A DNA stretch of 64,000 nt from Betaproteobacteria bacterium (GCA_025356445.1 JANXSZ010000007.1:181384-245383), one strand, 5' to 3'. Shown: positions 36,761 through 45,276, counted from the first letter of the stretch. Notes: generated by a model from the sequence alone, not told the origin. A program made the numbers and translations.

Positions 36761-36781
36761 AAATGCGACAGATTCGCATTT
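36761..36781. promoter_or_regulatory. Fur box upstream of bfd-tonB-exbBD
   Basis: AAATGCGACAGATTCGCATTT has perfect 8-base arms around CAGAT. It lies 45 bases before bfd. Confidence 0.8.
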
Positions 36782-36825
36782 ATACTCAAGCCTTCAATTA
36801 ACAGTAAGCCAGCTTTTCTGCCGCC

Positions 36826-37119
36826 ATGATTGTTTGTGTCTGCCATCGAGTTTCCGACCGCGAGATCGCCCGCCATGCGCGTGCAGGCCTCAGCTTTGAT
36901 GACATCCAATTCGAGCTTGGTGTTGCAACCCAATGTGGTCGCTGCGAAGGGTGCGCGCGTGACGTCGTGGCCCAATGCAGTGCAATGCACCCTGTTGCCG
37001 CCATTCACCGCGACGGCACCGTGCAAAGCCAACCCATCGTGCTCGCCAGCGCCATCATGGAAAGCAAAGCATGGACTACCTCTCACTCTTTGGCATCTCA
37101 CTTCTCGGTGCAAGCCTGA
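36826..37119 (+). CDS. bfd: Bacterioferritin-associated ferredoxin
   Basis: Bfd reduces ferric iron inside bacterioferritin so that it can be mobilised. The N-terminal 60 residues have the [2Fe-2S] ligands in the order CVCHRVSDREI (Cys 4 and 6) and TQCGRCEGCARDV (Cys near 38 and 41). The 97-residue frame is longer than the usual ~65-75 residues; its last ~35 residues look like out-of-frame read-through over the small membrane ORF that starts at 37071. A Fur box is directly upstream, as expected for an iron-starvation gene. Confidence 0.9.
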   Translation: MIVCVCHRVSDREIARHARAGLSFDDIQFELGVATQCGRCEGCARDVVAQCSAMHPVAAIHRDGTVQSQPIVLASAIMESKAWTTSHSLASHFSVQA

Positions 37120-37175
37120 TTTTGGTTTTAGGCGCAGCTTGGTGGGTGTTTCACGACACAGACACCCCCCGCTAA
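37071..37175 (+). CDS. Small single-helix membrane protein, 34 residues
   Basis: An ATG at 37071 opens MDYLSLFGISLLGASLILVL then GAAWWVFHDTDTPR, which is one clean membrane helix with a charged end. It overlaps the 3' end of bfd in another frame and precedes tonB by 16 bases. A GGAAAGCAAAGC sequence could serve as a weak ribosome binding site. I do not recognise a family. It could be a real small protein of the TonB system or chance. Confidence 0.5.
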   Translation: MDYLSLFGISLLGASLILVLGAAWWVFHDTDTPR

Positions 37176-37191
37176 CCCAGCCTCCTAGACT

Positions 37192-37917
37192 ATGCCTTCA
37201 TTCAGCTACCCCTCCACCTTGCCCATCCCTTCACAGACTGTCGCGCCTGCCATGAACCGCAATTTGGTTATCGTTAGCAGCGTGATCGTGTTCCACGTTG
37301 CTGCGCTATGGGCGCTGCAAAGTGGTTTGGTGCGCCGCGCCATTGAAATCGTGGTGCCCGCAGAAATTCTCAGCCAATTGATTGAGCCACCAGCGCCCAA
37401 AGTCAACCCGCCACCACCGCCGCCCCCCAAGCCGATCAAGCAGCCGCTGACGAAAGCCATCAAGCCCACATTACCACCACCACCGCAGTTGATGGCAATT
37501 GCGGATCCCACACCTTCGCCCAACGCGCCACAGGGTGTGACAACGCCACAACCCCCAGCGCCACCTGTTGCCGCACCCGTGAGTGTGGCCGCAGCACCGC
37601 CATCACCACCCGCTGCACCACCAGCACCACCGCGGGTAGAGTTGCCGTCCAGCGATGCGGATTACCTGCAAAATCCCAGACCGCCCTACCCCCCCATCAG
37701 CAAACGCCTGGGTGAGCAGGGCAAAGTGCTGGTGCGCGTCTTCATTGGTGTGAACGGACTGGCTGAAAGGGCAGAAATTCGACAGTCCAGCGGGTTTGAC
37801 CGGCTAGACCAGATTGCGCTCAGTACCGTCCAGAAATGGCATTACGTACCGGGCAAGCGCGGCGGCGTGGCGGAAGCCATGTGGTTTGTCGTTCCGATTA
37901 ATTTTGTTTTGGAGTAA
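37192..37917 (+). CDS. tonB: TonB energy-transducing protein
   Basis: TonB links the inner-membrane proton force to outer-membrane receptors. The 241-residue protein has one N-terminal helix (about residues 24-46: LVIVSSVIVFHVAALWALQ, with the conserved His), a long Pro-rich periplasmic spacer (about 65-155) and the C-terminal domain (DYLQNPRPPYPPISKRLGEQG, VRVFIGVNGLAERAEIRQSSG). The ATG at 37192 is used; one at 37252 is also possible and neither has a strong ribosome binding site. It heads tonB-exbB-exbD and must serve the four TonB receptors of this window. Confidence 0.93.
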   Translation: MPSFSYPSTLPIPSQTVAPAMNRNLVIVSSVIVFHVAALWALQSGLVRRAIEIVVPAEILSQLIEPPAPKVNPPPPPPPKPIKQPLTKAIKPTLPPPPQLMAIADPTPSPNAPQGVTTPQPPAPPVAAPVSVAAAPPSPPAAPPAPPRVELPSSDADYLQNPRPPYPPISKRLGEQGKVLVRVFIGVNGLAERAEIRQSSGFDRLDQIALSTVQKWHYVPGKRGGVAEAMWFVVPINFVLE

Positions 37918-37923
37918 TTACTT

Positions 37924-38637
37924 ATGAATTCTCAATTTGGTCTTATCAACGTCTGGACACAAGGCGACTTTGTAACCCGGTTCGTCGCTGTTTTGCTGCT
38001 CGTGATGTCGCTGGCCTCATGGATGGTCATCATCATCAAAGCCCTGGATTTGCGCAAACTGGCCTCACAGGCCAAATCTACCGAGAGCTTTTGGCACAGC
38101 GCTGATTTTGTCGATGGCCTGGGTAAATTTGGCACAGACGCCTCCAACCCTTTCCGCGCTTTGGCCTTGGAAGGGCGCGAAGCCACGGCCCACCACCGCG
38201 AAGCACAGCCCCAGCTGCACGATTCGCTCGATGTGAGCGATTGGGTCACGCGCAGCCTGCGCAATTCGATTGACGACTCCACTGCACGCATGCAGTCCGG
38301 CCTGGCCATTCTGGCGTCGGTAGGCTCCACGGGCCCGTTCGTAGGTTTGTTTGGCACCGTTTGGGGCATTTACCATGCACTGCTGTCCATCGGCGTGGCA
38401 GGACAAGCCACCATTGACAAGGTAGCTGGCCCTATCGGAGAAGCCCTCATCATGACGGCACTGGGCCTCGCCGTAGCGATTCCTGCGGTGCTGGGCTACA
38501 ACGCTCTGGTGCGTGGCAACAAAGGCGTTTTGAACAAATTGAACCGCTTTGGCCACGATTTGCACGCTTACTACGTCACTGGTGCCCGCGTCAGCTCCAG
38601 CGACAGCGGCAACGTTGTAGCCATGAAAAAAGCGTAA
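37924..38637 (+). CDS. exbB: Biopolymer transport protein ExbB
   Basis: ExbB is the pentameric proton-channel partner of ExbD and TonB in the inner membrane. The 237 residues contain three helices with the classic segment SVGSTGPFVGLFGTVWGIYHA (about residue 125) and GPIGEALIMTALGLAVAIPAVLGYNAL (about 175). It starts six bases after tonB and precedes exbD by 13 bases. Confidence 0.95.
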   Translation: MNSQFGLINVWTQGDFVTRFVAVLLLVMSLASWMVIIIKALDLRKLASQAKSTESFWHSADFVDGLGKFGTDASNPFRALALEGREATAHHREAQPQLHDSLDVSDWVTRSLRNSIDDSTARMQSGLAILASVGSTGPFVGLFGTVWGIYHALLSIGVAGQATIDKVAGPIGEALIMTALGLAVAIPAVLGYNALVRGNKGVLNKLNRFGHDLHAYYVTGARVSSSDSGNVVAMKKA

Positions 38638-38650
38638 AGAGGTCACCACC

Positions 38651-39064
38651 ATGTCTTTTGGAACCCAAGAGGAACCCGATGAAGTGATGAATGAAATCAA
38701 CATGACGCCCCTGGTGGACGTGATGCTGGTGCTGCTTATCATCTTTATCATCACCATCCCTGTCATGAAGCACGCGGTCAACATTGACTTGCCACGGGCC
38801 ACCAATCAGGTGCAGGACGCAAAACCTGAAACTATTCGCTTAAGCGTAGACGCGGCCGGTGAATATTTCTGGAATGAAAACAAAATTGCAGATGCCGATC
38901 TGGCGCCCATGCTGGCGGCTGAGAGTACCAAACAGCCGCAGCCCGAATTGCATATTCGAGGTGATAAAGCGGTACGCTATGAGCGGGTAGCCCAAGCCAT
39001 GGCCGCTGCACAGCAGGCAGGCTTGCACAAAATTGGCTTTATCACGGAACCCAAGACCAACTGA
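38651..39064 (+). CDS. exbD: Biopolymer transport protein ExbD
   Basis: The 137-residue protein has a short cytosolic N-terminus (EEPDEVMNEINMTPLVDVML), one membrane helix with the proton-carrying Asp of TPLVDVMLVLLIIFIIT (about residue 26) and a periplasmic domain ending in the AMAAAQQAGLHKIGFIT region. An AAAGAGGTC ribosome binding site precedes it. It completes the tonB-exbB-exbD operon. Confidence 0.95.
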   Translation: MSFGTQEEPDEVMNEINMTPLVDVMLVLLIIFIITIPVMKHAVNIDLPRATNQVQDAKPETIRLSVDAAGEYFWNENKIADADLAPMLAAESTKQPQPELHIRGDKAVRYERVAQAMAAAQQAGLHKIGFITEPKTN

Positions 39065-39078
39065 GTGGAGGGGTACGC

Positions 39079-39110
39079 TTTGTCATTCCTGCGAAAGCAG
39101 GGATGACAAA
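39079..39110. repeat. Hairpin repeat after exbD (GTCATTCC...GGATGAC type)
   Basis: Fourteen-base arms with one mismatch surround a GAAA tetraloop. Sequences of this kind are dispersed REP-like elements in many proteobacteria and can act as transcript 3' ends. Here it would close the exbD transcript. Confidence 0.6.
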
Positions 39111-39152
39111 AAGCCAGTGTAGAAATTTATTTGTCTAAACACAGCTAATTGC

Positions 39153-39183
39153 TTGACTTTTTAATTGCGAATCATTATCATTT
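39153..39183 (+). promoter_or_regulatory. hemP promoter with overlapping Fur box
   Basis: TTGACT (39153-39158) and TATCAT (39176-39181) are spaced 17 bases. The Fur-box-like sequence AATTGCGAATCATTATCATT (39163-39182) covers the -10, so bound Fur would block transcription. Confidence 0.7.
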
Positions 39184-39215
39184 AGATATTCAACTTCAGC
39201 AATGCGGTACACACC

Positions 39216-39434
39216 ATGACCTTACACACCTCCACCACGCCGCTGACAGCCCGCAATACCCTGACTCTGCGCAGCACGGCCATGTTGGATGCCGCCCCTA
39301 CTGCCACTGATGCACCTCAAATCGTGGACAGCACCGCGTTGCTCCAAGGCCAACGGGCCGTGGGTATTTCGCACAATGGTGCGGTGTACCGCTTGCAATC
39401 GACCAAGCTAGGCAAGCTGATTTTGACCAAGTAG
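39216..39434 (+). CDS. hemP: Hemin uptake protein HemP
   Basis: HemP is a small protein long linked with heme uptake and iron regulation. The C-terminal half of its 72 residues is the family core: STALLQGQRAVGISHNGAVY then RLQSTKLGKLILTK. The N-terminal half is variable. It has its own Fur-controlled promoter and stands between exbD and a GlcG/HbpS-like gene, away from hmuRSTUV. Confidence 0.92.
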   Translation: MTLHTSTTPLTARNTLTLRSTAMLDAAPTATDAPQIVDSTALLQGQRAVGISHNGAVYRLQSTKLGKLILTK

Positions 39435-39576
39435 GCTATTCCTAACAGGCTTCAACAAGTTTCATCGTGGGGCGACTCTGCAATCGGGCCATCCGGTTGA
39501 CTCCAAGGGTCGTTTTTGCTAGCCACTGGGTTCGTCCTGGCCAGCCATGCATTTTTTCCACAGCTATTTGTCTCCA

Positions 39577-39605
39577 TAAAAAAAGGCCCCTCGGGGCCTT
39601 TTTGC
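39577..39605. terminator. Bidirectional terminator between hemP and the GlcG/HbpS-like gene
   Basis: AAAAAGGCCCC and GGGGCCTTTTT pair around TC, with A and T runs on the two sides. The 195-base gap around it holds no gene. Confidence 0.88.
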
Positions 39606-39629
39606 TGTGCAGCGCACTTGGCGCGAAGA

Positions 39630-40037
39630 TCAAAGCCCGATGGCAGCAATACCCACTTTGGCGATCTGTGCATCCTCAGACGATTTCACGCCGCTGACGC
39701 CCACCGCACCCAGGCAATGGCCGTCTTTGATGATGGCAACGCCACCTTCGAGCATCCCTTTGATGTCGGGCACGCTCAGGAACGAGGTGCGGCCGTTGTT
39801 GATGATTTCCTCGTAAATGCGGCTTTCACGGCGACCCAGAGCAGCCGTATTGGCTTTGGCAGGGGCAATGTGGGCAGTGAGTGGTGCAGCACCATCAAGC
39901 CGCTGTAACCACAGCAAATGACCGCCATCGTCCACGATGGCAATAGCAACAGCCCAGTTGTTTTTAAGCGCTTCGGCCTCAGCGGCGGCGGCAATGGCTT
40001 TGATGTCAGCGAGTTCTAAAAAGGGTTTGGTTTTCAT
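39630..40037 (-). CDS. GlcG/HbpS family protein (DUF336)
   Basis: The ATG at 40037 gives 135 residues. The family pattern is clear: LELADIKAIAAAAEAEALKN, VAIAIVDDGGHLLWLQRLDG, then AHIAPAKANTAALGRRESR and DIKGMLEGGVAIIKDGHCLG, GAVGVSGVKSSEDAQIA. Some members bind heme (HbpS), others sit in glycolate operons (GlcG). Neighbouring hemP favours a heme link, but this is only context. A longer in-frame start at 40238 would overlap the divergent gene and is rejected. Confidence 0.85.
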   Translation of the reverse strand: MKTKPFLELADIKAIAAAAEAEALKNNWAVAIAIVDDGGHLLWLQRLDGAAPLTAHIAPAKANTAALGRRESRIYEEIINNGRTSFLSVPDIKGMLEGGVAIIKDGHCLGAVGVSGVKSSEDAQIAKVGIAAIGL

Positions 40038-40184
40038 AACAGTATTAAAAAACGGCAGTTGGTTAAGAGACAGAGACAGCCAAGAGAGCATAACGGCGAA
40101 ATCTGCTAAAAATTCGCACAACACCTTGAACCCACCTAGAATCCGCCCATCTAAGCCTATAGGTAATCCTAGGAGATCATCACC

Positions 40185-40880
40185 ATGAACGACCAAATCT
40201 ACAGCAATCCCAACGGTTTCGGCTACGCCGTGTCGCAAGAGCAGCGCAACAAAGTGCTGCGCAACACCTATTGGCTGCTCGCGCTAAGCCTGATACCGAC
40301 CGTGCTGGGAGCCTGGGTGGGCGTCTCCACCGGCATTACCAGATCGCTGGGTGGCGGTATGGGCATGATTGTGTTCTTGGCTGGTGCATTTGGCTTCATG
40401 TTCGCCATCGAGAAAACTAAGAATTCCGCTGCGGGCATCCCTGTCTTGCTGGCATTCACGTTTTTCATGGGTCTGATGCTGTCGCGCATGATTGCCATGG
40501 TGCTGGGCTTTAAAAATGGAACCTCACTGGTAATGACCGCCTTTGGTGGCACGGCTGGCGTGTTCTTTGTGATTGCCAGCTTGGCCAGTGTCATCAAAAA
40601 AGACCTGTCAGGCATGAGCAAATGGCTGTTCTGGGGCACCGTAGTGCTGATGATCGGCAGCATCATCAACATCTTTGTCGGCTCTACCATGGGCATGGCA
40701 GCCATGAGTACGTTGGCCATTGGTATCTTCAGTGCCTACATGCTGTATGACATCAAGCAAGTAGTAGATGGTGGCGAGACCAACTACATCACGGCTACGC
40801 TGGCGATTTATCTGGATTTGTTCAATATCTTCCAAAGCCTGCTGGCTCTGCTGGGTATCTTTGGCGGTGAACGCGATTGA
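40185..40880 (+). CDS. Bax inhibitor-1/YccA family membrane protein
   Basis: The 231-residue protein has seven membrane helices typical of the BI-1 (TMBIM) family, with the conserved C-terminal stretch AYMLYDIKQVVDGGETNYIT and LAIYLDLFNIFQSLLALLGI, including the two Asp residues that form the proposed pH-sensing pair. Bacterial members are linked with membrane protein quality control (YccA inhibits FtsH) or calcium leak. An AGGAGATCATCACC ribosome binding site precedes the start. A terminator follows. Confidence 0.92.
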   Translation: MNDQIYSNPNGFGYAVSQEQRNKVLRNTYWLLALSLIPTVLGAWVGVSTGITRSLGGGMGMIVFLAGAFGFMFAIEKTKNSAAGIPVLLAFTFFMGLMLSRMIAMVLGFKNGTSLVMTAFGGTAGVFFVIASLASVIKKDLSGMSKWLFWGTVVLMIGSIINIFVGSTMGMAAMSTLAIGIFSAYMLYDIKQVVDGGETNYITATLAIYLDLFNIFQSLLALLGIFGGERD

Positions 40881-40904
40881 TGGCTTGACGGCCACCTCCT
40901 TCAT

Positions 40905-40925
40905 AAGGCCCTGCGGGGCCTTTTT
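40905..40925 (+). terminator. Terminator after the BI-1 gene
   Basis: AAGGCCC and GGGGCCTT form a stem with a TGC loop, followed by TTT-rich sequence. Confidence 0.88.
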
Positions 40926-40979
40926 CTTTGTTGGCCTCCGTTGTTAAGCCCGTCTGCAATCTGCCGATAATTCAATGAC

Positions 40980-41348
40980 ATGAAGCCACTCTCTACCCTC
41001 GCCCACCGTTTGCTTATCCCTGTAGCGGCCATGCTGCTTGCAGGCTGCGATATTCCAGGTTTGGACGGCGACAAAATAGCCGCTGAAAAGGAAGCTGACG
41101 GCAAAGCCATAGGCAGCGCTTGCCGCCATGCCCTGCGCGGCATTGAAGACTGCTACAAGCAAAACCCCAAAGCGCTCAAAACAGGAATTTTTACGGGCTG
41201 GAAAGACATGGACGTGTACATGCGCGAGAACAAGCTCGAAGGTATTGCCCCCGCACCGCCACCGCCACAGCCCAAGGAAGACGTGGAAGAAGTCATCACT
41301 GAAAAAGCGGAACCCAAGAAAGCAGGGAAAGCAAAGGCCGCGCACTGA
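40980..41348 (+). CDS. Small lipoprotein, unknown function
   Basis: The 122-residue precursor has a lipoprotein signal (LLIPVAAMLLAGC, Cys near residue 23). The mature part contains IGSACRHALRGIEDCYKQNP with two Cys and an Ala/Pro/Glu/Lys-rich tail (PPPPQPKEDVEEVITEKAEPK). Such tails often reach towards the cell wall. I do not recognise a domain. It is convergent with rlmD. Confidence 0.75.
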   Translation: MKPLSTLAHRLLIPVAAMLLAGCDIPGLDGDKIAAEKEADGKAIGSACRHALRGIEDCYKQNPKALKTGIFTGWKDMDVYMRENKLEGIAPAPPPPQPKEDVEEVITEKAEPKKAGKAKAAH

Positions 41349-41383
41349 GCGTGAGCGACCTTTACCTTTCATTCTCACGTGCG

Positions 41384-42919
41384 TTACACCCGCTCAAATA
41401 CCGCCATGCTCTCGACGTGCGCGGTGTGCGGAAACATGTTCACCACCCCTGCAAACACGCAACGGTAGCCAGCCTCCAGCACCAGCACACCAGCATCGCG
41501 TGCCAACGTAGCTGGGTTACAACTGACATACACAATACGCTTAGGGGCTGACCATGCAGGTTGTCCCGCCACTGGCTCTACCGTACTGATCAGCGCGGGA
41601 TCTTGGTGCAACGCCGCCAAGGCCTGCACCAAGGCATAGGCACCTTCACGCGGCGGATCAACCAGCCACTTATCGGCATAACCGTCCTGCACCAGCCCCT
41701 GTGGCGTCATTTCAAACAGATTACGCGCTACAAAATCAGTAGCTGCCAACGGTGAACCAGATTGCCCAGCAAGCCGATTTAATTCAAAATTCTGCTGAGA
41801 GCGTGCCACCAACACAGCGCTGCCCTCAATGCCCAGCACCTCACGCGCCTGCGTGGCCAACGGCAAAGTGAAGTTGCCCAGGCCACAGAACCAGTCAATC
41901 ACCCGCTCATGACGCTGCACCGCCAACAGTTTCAGCGCTTTGGAAACCAGCACTCGGTTGATGTACGGGTTCACCTGCGTGAAATCGGTGGGCTTGAACG
42001 GCATGTTGACGCCAAACTCAGGCAACGAGTAAGCCAGCTCATTGGTATCAGCGGTCGTGGTGCTGCCATCTTCATCGGTCAACACATGCACAGTCTCTGG
42101 CCCCTTAGGTTGCAGCCACCATTGCAGCACTTGACGCTTACCGGCAATCACGCCGGAATGCGCCTGCGCAAACGCCCGCAGTTGTGCCAAATCGCCGATG
42201 CTCAGTGGCTCCAAATGGCGCAGCACCAAGGCGATGACTTCATCGCCACAGGCCAGTTCGATTTGTGGCAAAGTTTCACGTGCATCCATCGCAAAAATCA
42301 GGCCCCGCAGCGGCACCAGCAAGGCACTGACGTTGGGCGGCAGCACGTGGCATTCGCGCATATCGGTCACGTAGCGGCTCTTGCGCTCGTGAAAGCCCAC
42401 CAGAACCTCGTCTTTCTTGCGAACAAAGCGCACCGACAAACGACCTCGGTAACGGTAGCCCCAAGCTGGGCCTTCAATCGGGCGAAGCAGGGTTTCTGCC
42501 TTGATTTTCCCCAGGTGCCACAGCGCATCTTCCAGTGCTCGCTGCTTCACAGCGACCTGTGCAGCGGGGTGTAAATGCTGCATCTTGCAGCCGCCACAGG
42601 CACCGGTGTGCAGGCCAAAGTGTGGGCACTGGGGCGTGACACGTTGTGACGATTCGCGGTGGATGGCCATCAGGCTGGCCATCTCCCAGTTGTTCTTTTT
42701 GCGGTGAACATTGGCGCTGACCTGCTCAAACGGCAACGCTCCCTCGACAAACACGACTTTGCCATCCGCGCGGTGGGCCACGCCTTGGGCTTCGAGGTCT
42801 AGAGATTCAATCAGCAAGCTGCCTTCGGGGTAAGGCGATGGCGAGGCGGAAGTCAAGGGCGAAAGAGGGAAGGATCCCGCTGGGGAGATTTTTGTGAAGT
42901 TTTCGGGGATTGTGCTCAT
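41384..42919 (-). CDS. rlmD: 23S rRNA (uracil-5-)-methyltransferase RlmD
   Basis: RlmD methylates U1939 of 23S rRNA with S-adenosylmethionine. The 511 residues contain a TRAM domain (about 25-85), the four iron-sulfur Cys in [20 protein letters not shown] plus a later Cys, an SAM-binding site ([16 protein letters not shown]) and the catalytic motif [12 protein letters not shown] near the C-terminus. It is longer than E. coli RumA because of N-terminal and inner extensions. Copy 6 of the palindrome lies within it. Confidence 0.93.
   Translation of the reverse strand: MSTIPENFTKISPAGSFPLSPLTSASPSPYPEGSLLIESLDLEAQGVAHRADGKVVFVEGALPFEQVSANVHRKKNNWEMASLMAIHRESSQRVTPQCPHFGLHTGACGGCKMQHLHPAAQVAVKQRALEDALWHLGKIKAETLLRPIEGPAWGYRYRGRLSVRFVRKKDEVLVGFHERKSRYVTDMRECHVLPPNVSALLVPLRGLIFAMDARETLPQIELACGDEVIALVLRHLEPLSIGDLAQLRAFAQAHSGVIAGKRQVLQWWLQPKGPETVHVLTDEDGSTTTADTNELAYSLPEFGVNMPFKPTDFTQVNPYINRVLVSKALKLLAVQRHERVIDWFCGLGNFTLPLATQAREVLGIEGSAVLVARSQQNFELNRLAGQSGSPLAATDFVARNLFEMTPQGLVQDGYADKWLVDPPREGAYALVQALAALHQDPALISTVEPVAGQPAWSAPKRIVYVSCNPATLARDAGVLVLEAGYRCVFAGVVNMFPHTAHVESMAVFERV
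41727..41743. repeat. 17-bp palindrome GCTA-N9-TAGC, copy 6 (in rlmD)
   Basis: GCTACAAAATCAGTAGC. On the coding strand it reads in phase as Ala-Thr-Asp-Phe-Val-Ala. Confidence 0.7.
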
Positions 42920-43041
42920 CTTCGGATTGTCTCAGGCTACGGAGCACACGGCTTGGCGCTACCAACACGAGCTTGTGCTACGCTACCAAAATTCAGCCTT
43001 ACACCGCGCCACGCTCTGCTCCACCCCAAGCCGGAATCCCC

Positions 43042-43431
43042 ATGCTACGACCTTCAGCCCGCCGCGACAACTACCTGCGCCTTTTCTGGTTTTTGCTGAC
43101 CTGTGCTGTCATCGCTGGCTCTGTGGCGCTGTTTGAAGCTCGCAATGCCAACCGCGATATGGTCATCAGTGAACGCGGTGTGACGCTGATGAACGCAACA
43201 ATCGCAGCACATCCTGACAGCAAAGAGGCGGTACAAGTGCTGATGCAGTGCATCCGCAAAGGCCTGATGCGGGTAGACAAAAGCACCGATGAAGAAGACG
43301 TCAACCGCCCAAGACAAGACTGCCCCAAATACAACGCCGTACTGGAAGCAACCCACCCCTCGCCCATGGGCATGTACGACCTGGGGCAGGCCTACACCCA
43401 GTTGATTGTGGGGCTGAAGGCCCATCTTTGA
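43042..43431 (+). CDS. Hypothetical membrane-anchored protein
   Basis: The ATG at 43042 gives 129 residues with a basic start (MLRPSARRDNYLR) and one helix (LFWFLLTCAVIAGSVALFEA, about residues 14-33). The rest is soluble and probably periplasmic, with two Cys (IRKGLMRVD is preceded by MQC, and PRQDCPKYNAVLE) that could form a disulfide. No family recognised. A longer frame upstream of the ATG overlaps the rlmD start and is not used. A perfect hairpin lies downstream. Confidence 0.65.
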   Translation: MLRPSARRDNYLRLFWFLLTCAVIAGSVALFEARNANRDMVISERGVTLMNATIAAHPDSKEAVQVLMQCIRKGLMRVDKSTDEEDVNRPRQDCPKYNAVLEATHPSPMGMYDLGQAYTQLIVGLKAHL

Positions 43432-43482
43432 CCGTACGCGGGCACGTAACTTCTGCTCACATGCGCCCTTGCATTCCTTGAC

Positions 43483-43506
43483 GGTACCGCCATCTTCAGC
43501 GGTACC
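43483..43506. terminator. Hairpin between two unrecognised genes
   Basis: GGTACCGC and GCGGTACC pair perfectly around eight bases, followed after a short gap by a T run. It may be a terminator of the upstream gene or part of the leader of the next one. Confidence 0.55.
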
Positions 43507-43537
43507 GGTATTTCCTTTTTTCCTAAAGGCACTCACT

Positions 43538-44461
43538 ATGACAACCCTTTCCTTCAAGCAACGCGCTGGCAAATGGCTGGCCGTTGCGGCCATCGTGGGC
43601 TGTAGCTTTGCCGCCATGGCGCAGTCCGAACCTACGCTGAACCAAATCTATGAAGCCGCTCAATCCGGCAAGATGGACCAGGCCCAAACCATGATGCAGC
43701 AGGTGCTCGTGGCCCACCCTAGCAGTGCCAAAGCGCATTTTGTGCAGGCTGAACTGGCGGCACGCCAAGGTGATATGAGCCGTGCGCGTGAATCTCTGGC
43801 CACCGCTGAAAAGCTGGCGCCTGGTTTGCCGTTTGCCAAGGCCGATTCGGTACAGCACCTGCGTACCCAGCTGGCGGGCAATAACAGCGCACCGGTGGCA
43901 AGCAACCGCGCCGTGCAAACCCACAACACGGCCATGGCAGCGCCCGCAGCCCCGGCCTCGTCATTCCCGCTAGGTTTGGGTCTGGCGCTGGGCGGTGGTG
44001 CGATTGCGCTGGTGATCTTTTTGATGCGTAAAAAGCAAACACCTGAAGCGATGCAGCAACCCACCTACGCCAACGCCACACCCGGCAGTGGCCTGAGCGG
44101 CCCACAAGGCTTTGGCATGCCCAACAACGGCTATGGCCAACCGGCCTACGGTCAGCCCGGCTATGGTCAACCCGCAGGCAGTGGCTTGGGTGGCAAAGTG
44201 ATGGGTGGCTTGGCCACCGGTCTGGCGGTGGGTGCAGGCGTGATGGCCGCACAAGCGATTGGCCGCAGCATGATGGGCAACGACGAACATCCCGCTCATT
44301 CCGCAGACAACGGCAACAACAACGGCTACCAGCCCATCGCAAGCAACAGCAACAGCGATTTAGGCGGGCAAAACTTTGGCGTGAACGACGCAGGCTCGTG
44401 GGACGACGGCAGCAGCGCCATGGCCAGCAGCGGTGACGGCGGCGGCGACTGGGACAGCTGA
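43538..44461 (+). CDS. Secreted/membrane protein with TPR-like repeats and a glycine-rich tail
   Basis: The ATG at 43538 gives 307 residues: a signal peptide (cut after FAAMAQ), a TPR-like helical pair (about residues 33-95: LNQIYEAAQSGKMDQAQTMM, HFVQAELAARQGDMSRARES), a membrane helix (about 148-166), three tandem YGQPxYGQP-type repeats (near 205) and a long Gly/Asn/Ser-rich tail ending DDGSS, then SGDGGGDWDS. The tail resembles those of surface proteins related to TPM/YgcG. Function unknown. Confidence 0.7.
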   Translation: MTTLSFKQRAGKWLAVAAIVGCSFAAMAQSEPTLNQIYEAAQSGKMDQAQTMMQQVLVAHPSSAKAHFVQAELAARQGDMSRARESLATAEKLAPGLPFAKADSVQHLRTQLAGNNSAPVASNRAVQTHNTAMAAPAAPASSFPLGLGLALGGGAIALVIFLMRKKQTPEAMQQPTYANATPGSGLSGPQGFGMPNNGYGQPAYGQPGYGQPAGSGLGGKVMGGLATGLAVGAGVMAAQAIGRSMMGNDEHPAHSADNGNNNGYQPIASNSNSDLGGQNFGVNDAGSWDDGSSAMASSGDGGGDWDS

Positions 44462-44490
44462 CAGCTAAGCCCTGGTTCGATTCTTTCGTT

Positions 44491-45276
44491 CTAGTATTTG
44501 TAAGTCACCAACACCGCAGCCACCGGCTGGCTGCGAGTGGTCACCACGGGGCTGTTGGCGGCCAAGCCCGCCAACTTGGTTGCCCCCACAAAGCCGGACG
44601 TGTGCCAGTGCTTGTCCACTTCGTAATCCAAGCCCACCGATGGCGTGCTGCTCAGAAAACCACCTTTGGGTGCATAAGACGCATAACCAGATGCTACTGA
44701 TTGCGTAGCACTCACACCATAGTAAGCTTTCACATAGCGGCTATCAGCCCAGTTTAAATAGACATCCACGAACGCACTGAGTTTGGGTGTGACAGGTAAA
44801 CCCACCGTCGCACCCAGCGTCGCCAAAGTACCGTTTTGCGAACGTGTTGCTGTCAGCACATTGCCGTAGACGGTGACAGCGTCTTTCACGGGTCGCCACT
44901 CAAAAAAACCATTCGCGGCCACGCTGCCATCCACATCGCCCAAACCCCGGTAGCGTGCTTCCCGGCTTTCTTTGCGGCCCAGCATGTAGTTGGCGGACAC
45001 GCCCACGCTGACGGTGGGTGAATCGGCCAGCAAGTAACCCACGCCATTCAGCGTACTGGCAAACCAGCGCCCACGGGCCAACTCGATGCCAATCAACGGG
45101 TCGGTGCGCGATTGCAGCAGCACGCCTTTAAAGAACGACTGCGTACCCCGCACGGCCCCCACGGAGAGTTCCAGCTTCCAAGTGTCGGCATCGGGCGTGC
45201 CCATTTGGGCATGGACAGAAGTTGCAGCAAAGCAGGCGCTGGCCATGCAAGAGATGAGGAGATGAAGATTTTTCAT
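44491..45276 (-). CDS. MipA/OmpV family outer-membrane protein
   Basis: The 261-residue precursor has a signal peptide (MKNLHLLISCMASACFAATSVHAQ) and beta-strand-rich sequence ending in VAAVLVTYKY with the aromatic residue needed for outer-membrane assembly. Motifs GTQSFFKGVLLQSRTDP and SVGVSANYMLGRKESREARY fit the MipA/OmpV scaffold family. These proteins are small porin-like barrels of uncertain function. Copy 7 of the palindrome lies in it. It is downstream of the xdhC gene but on the same strand with a gap of 58 bases. Confidence 0.8.
   Translation of the reverse strand: MKNLHLLISCMASACFAATSVHAQMGTPDADTWKLELSVGAVRGTQSFFKGVLLQSRTDPLIGIELARGRWFASTLNGVGYLLADSPTVSVGVSANYMLGRKESREARYRGLGDVDGSVAANGFFEWRPVKDAVTVYGNVLTATRSQNGTLATLGATVGLPVTPKLSAFVDVYLNWADSRYVKAYYGVSATQSVASGYASYAPKGGFLSSTPSVGLDYEVDKHWHTSGFVGATKLAGLAANSPVVTTRSQPVAAVLVTYKY
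44693..44709. repeat. 17-bp palindrome GCTA-N9-TAGC, copy 7 (in mipA-like gene)
   Basis: GCTACTGATTGCGTAGC. On the coding strand it reads in phase as Ala-Thr-Gln-Ser-Val-Ala. Confidence 0.7.

Noticed and set aside
38978..38993. Another copy of the 17-bp palindrome in exbD
   Set aside because: GCTATGAGCGGGTAGC is 16 bases, one short of the fixed spacing, so it was not counted.
39079..39110. CRISPR repeat or phage attachment site
   Set aside because: It is a single hairpin with no tandem copies; REP-like or terminator function is more likely. No CRISPR array is visible anywhere in the window.
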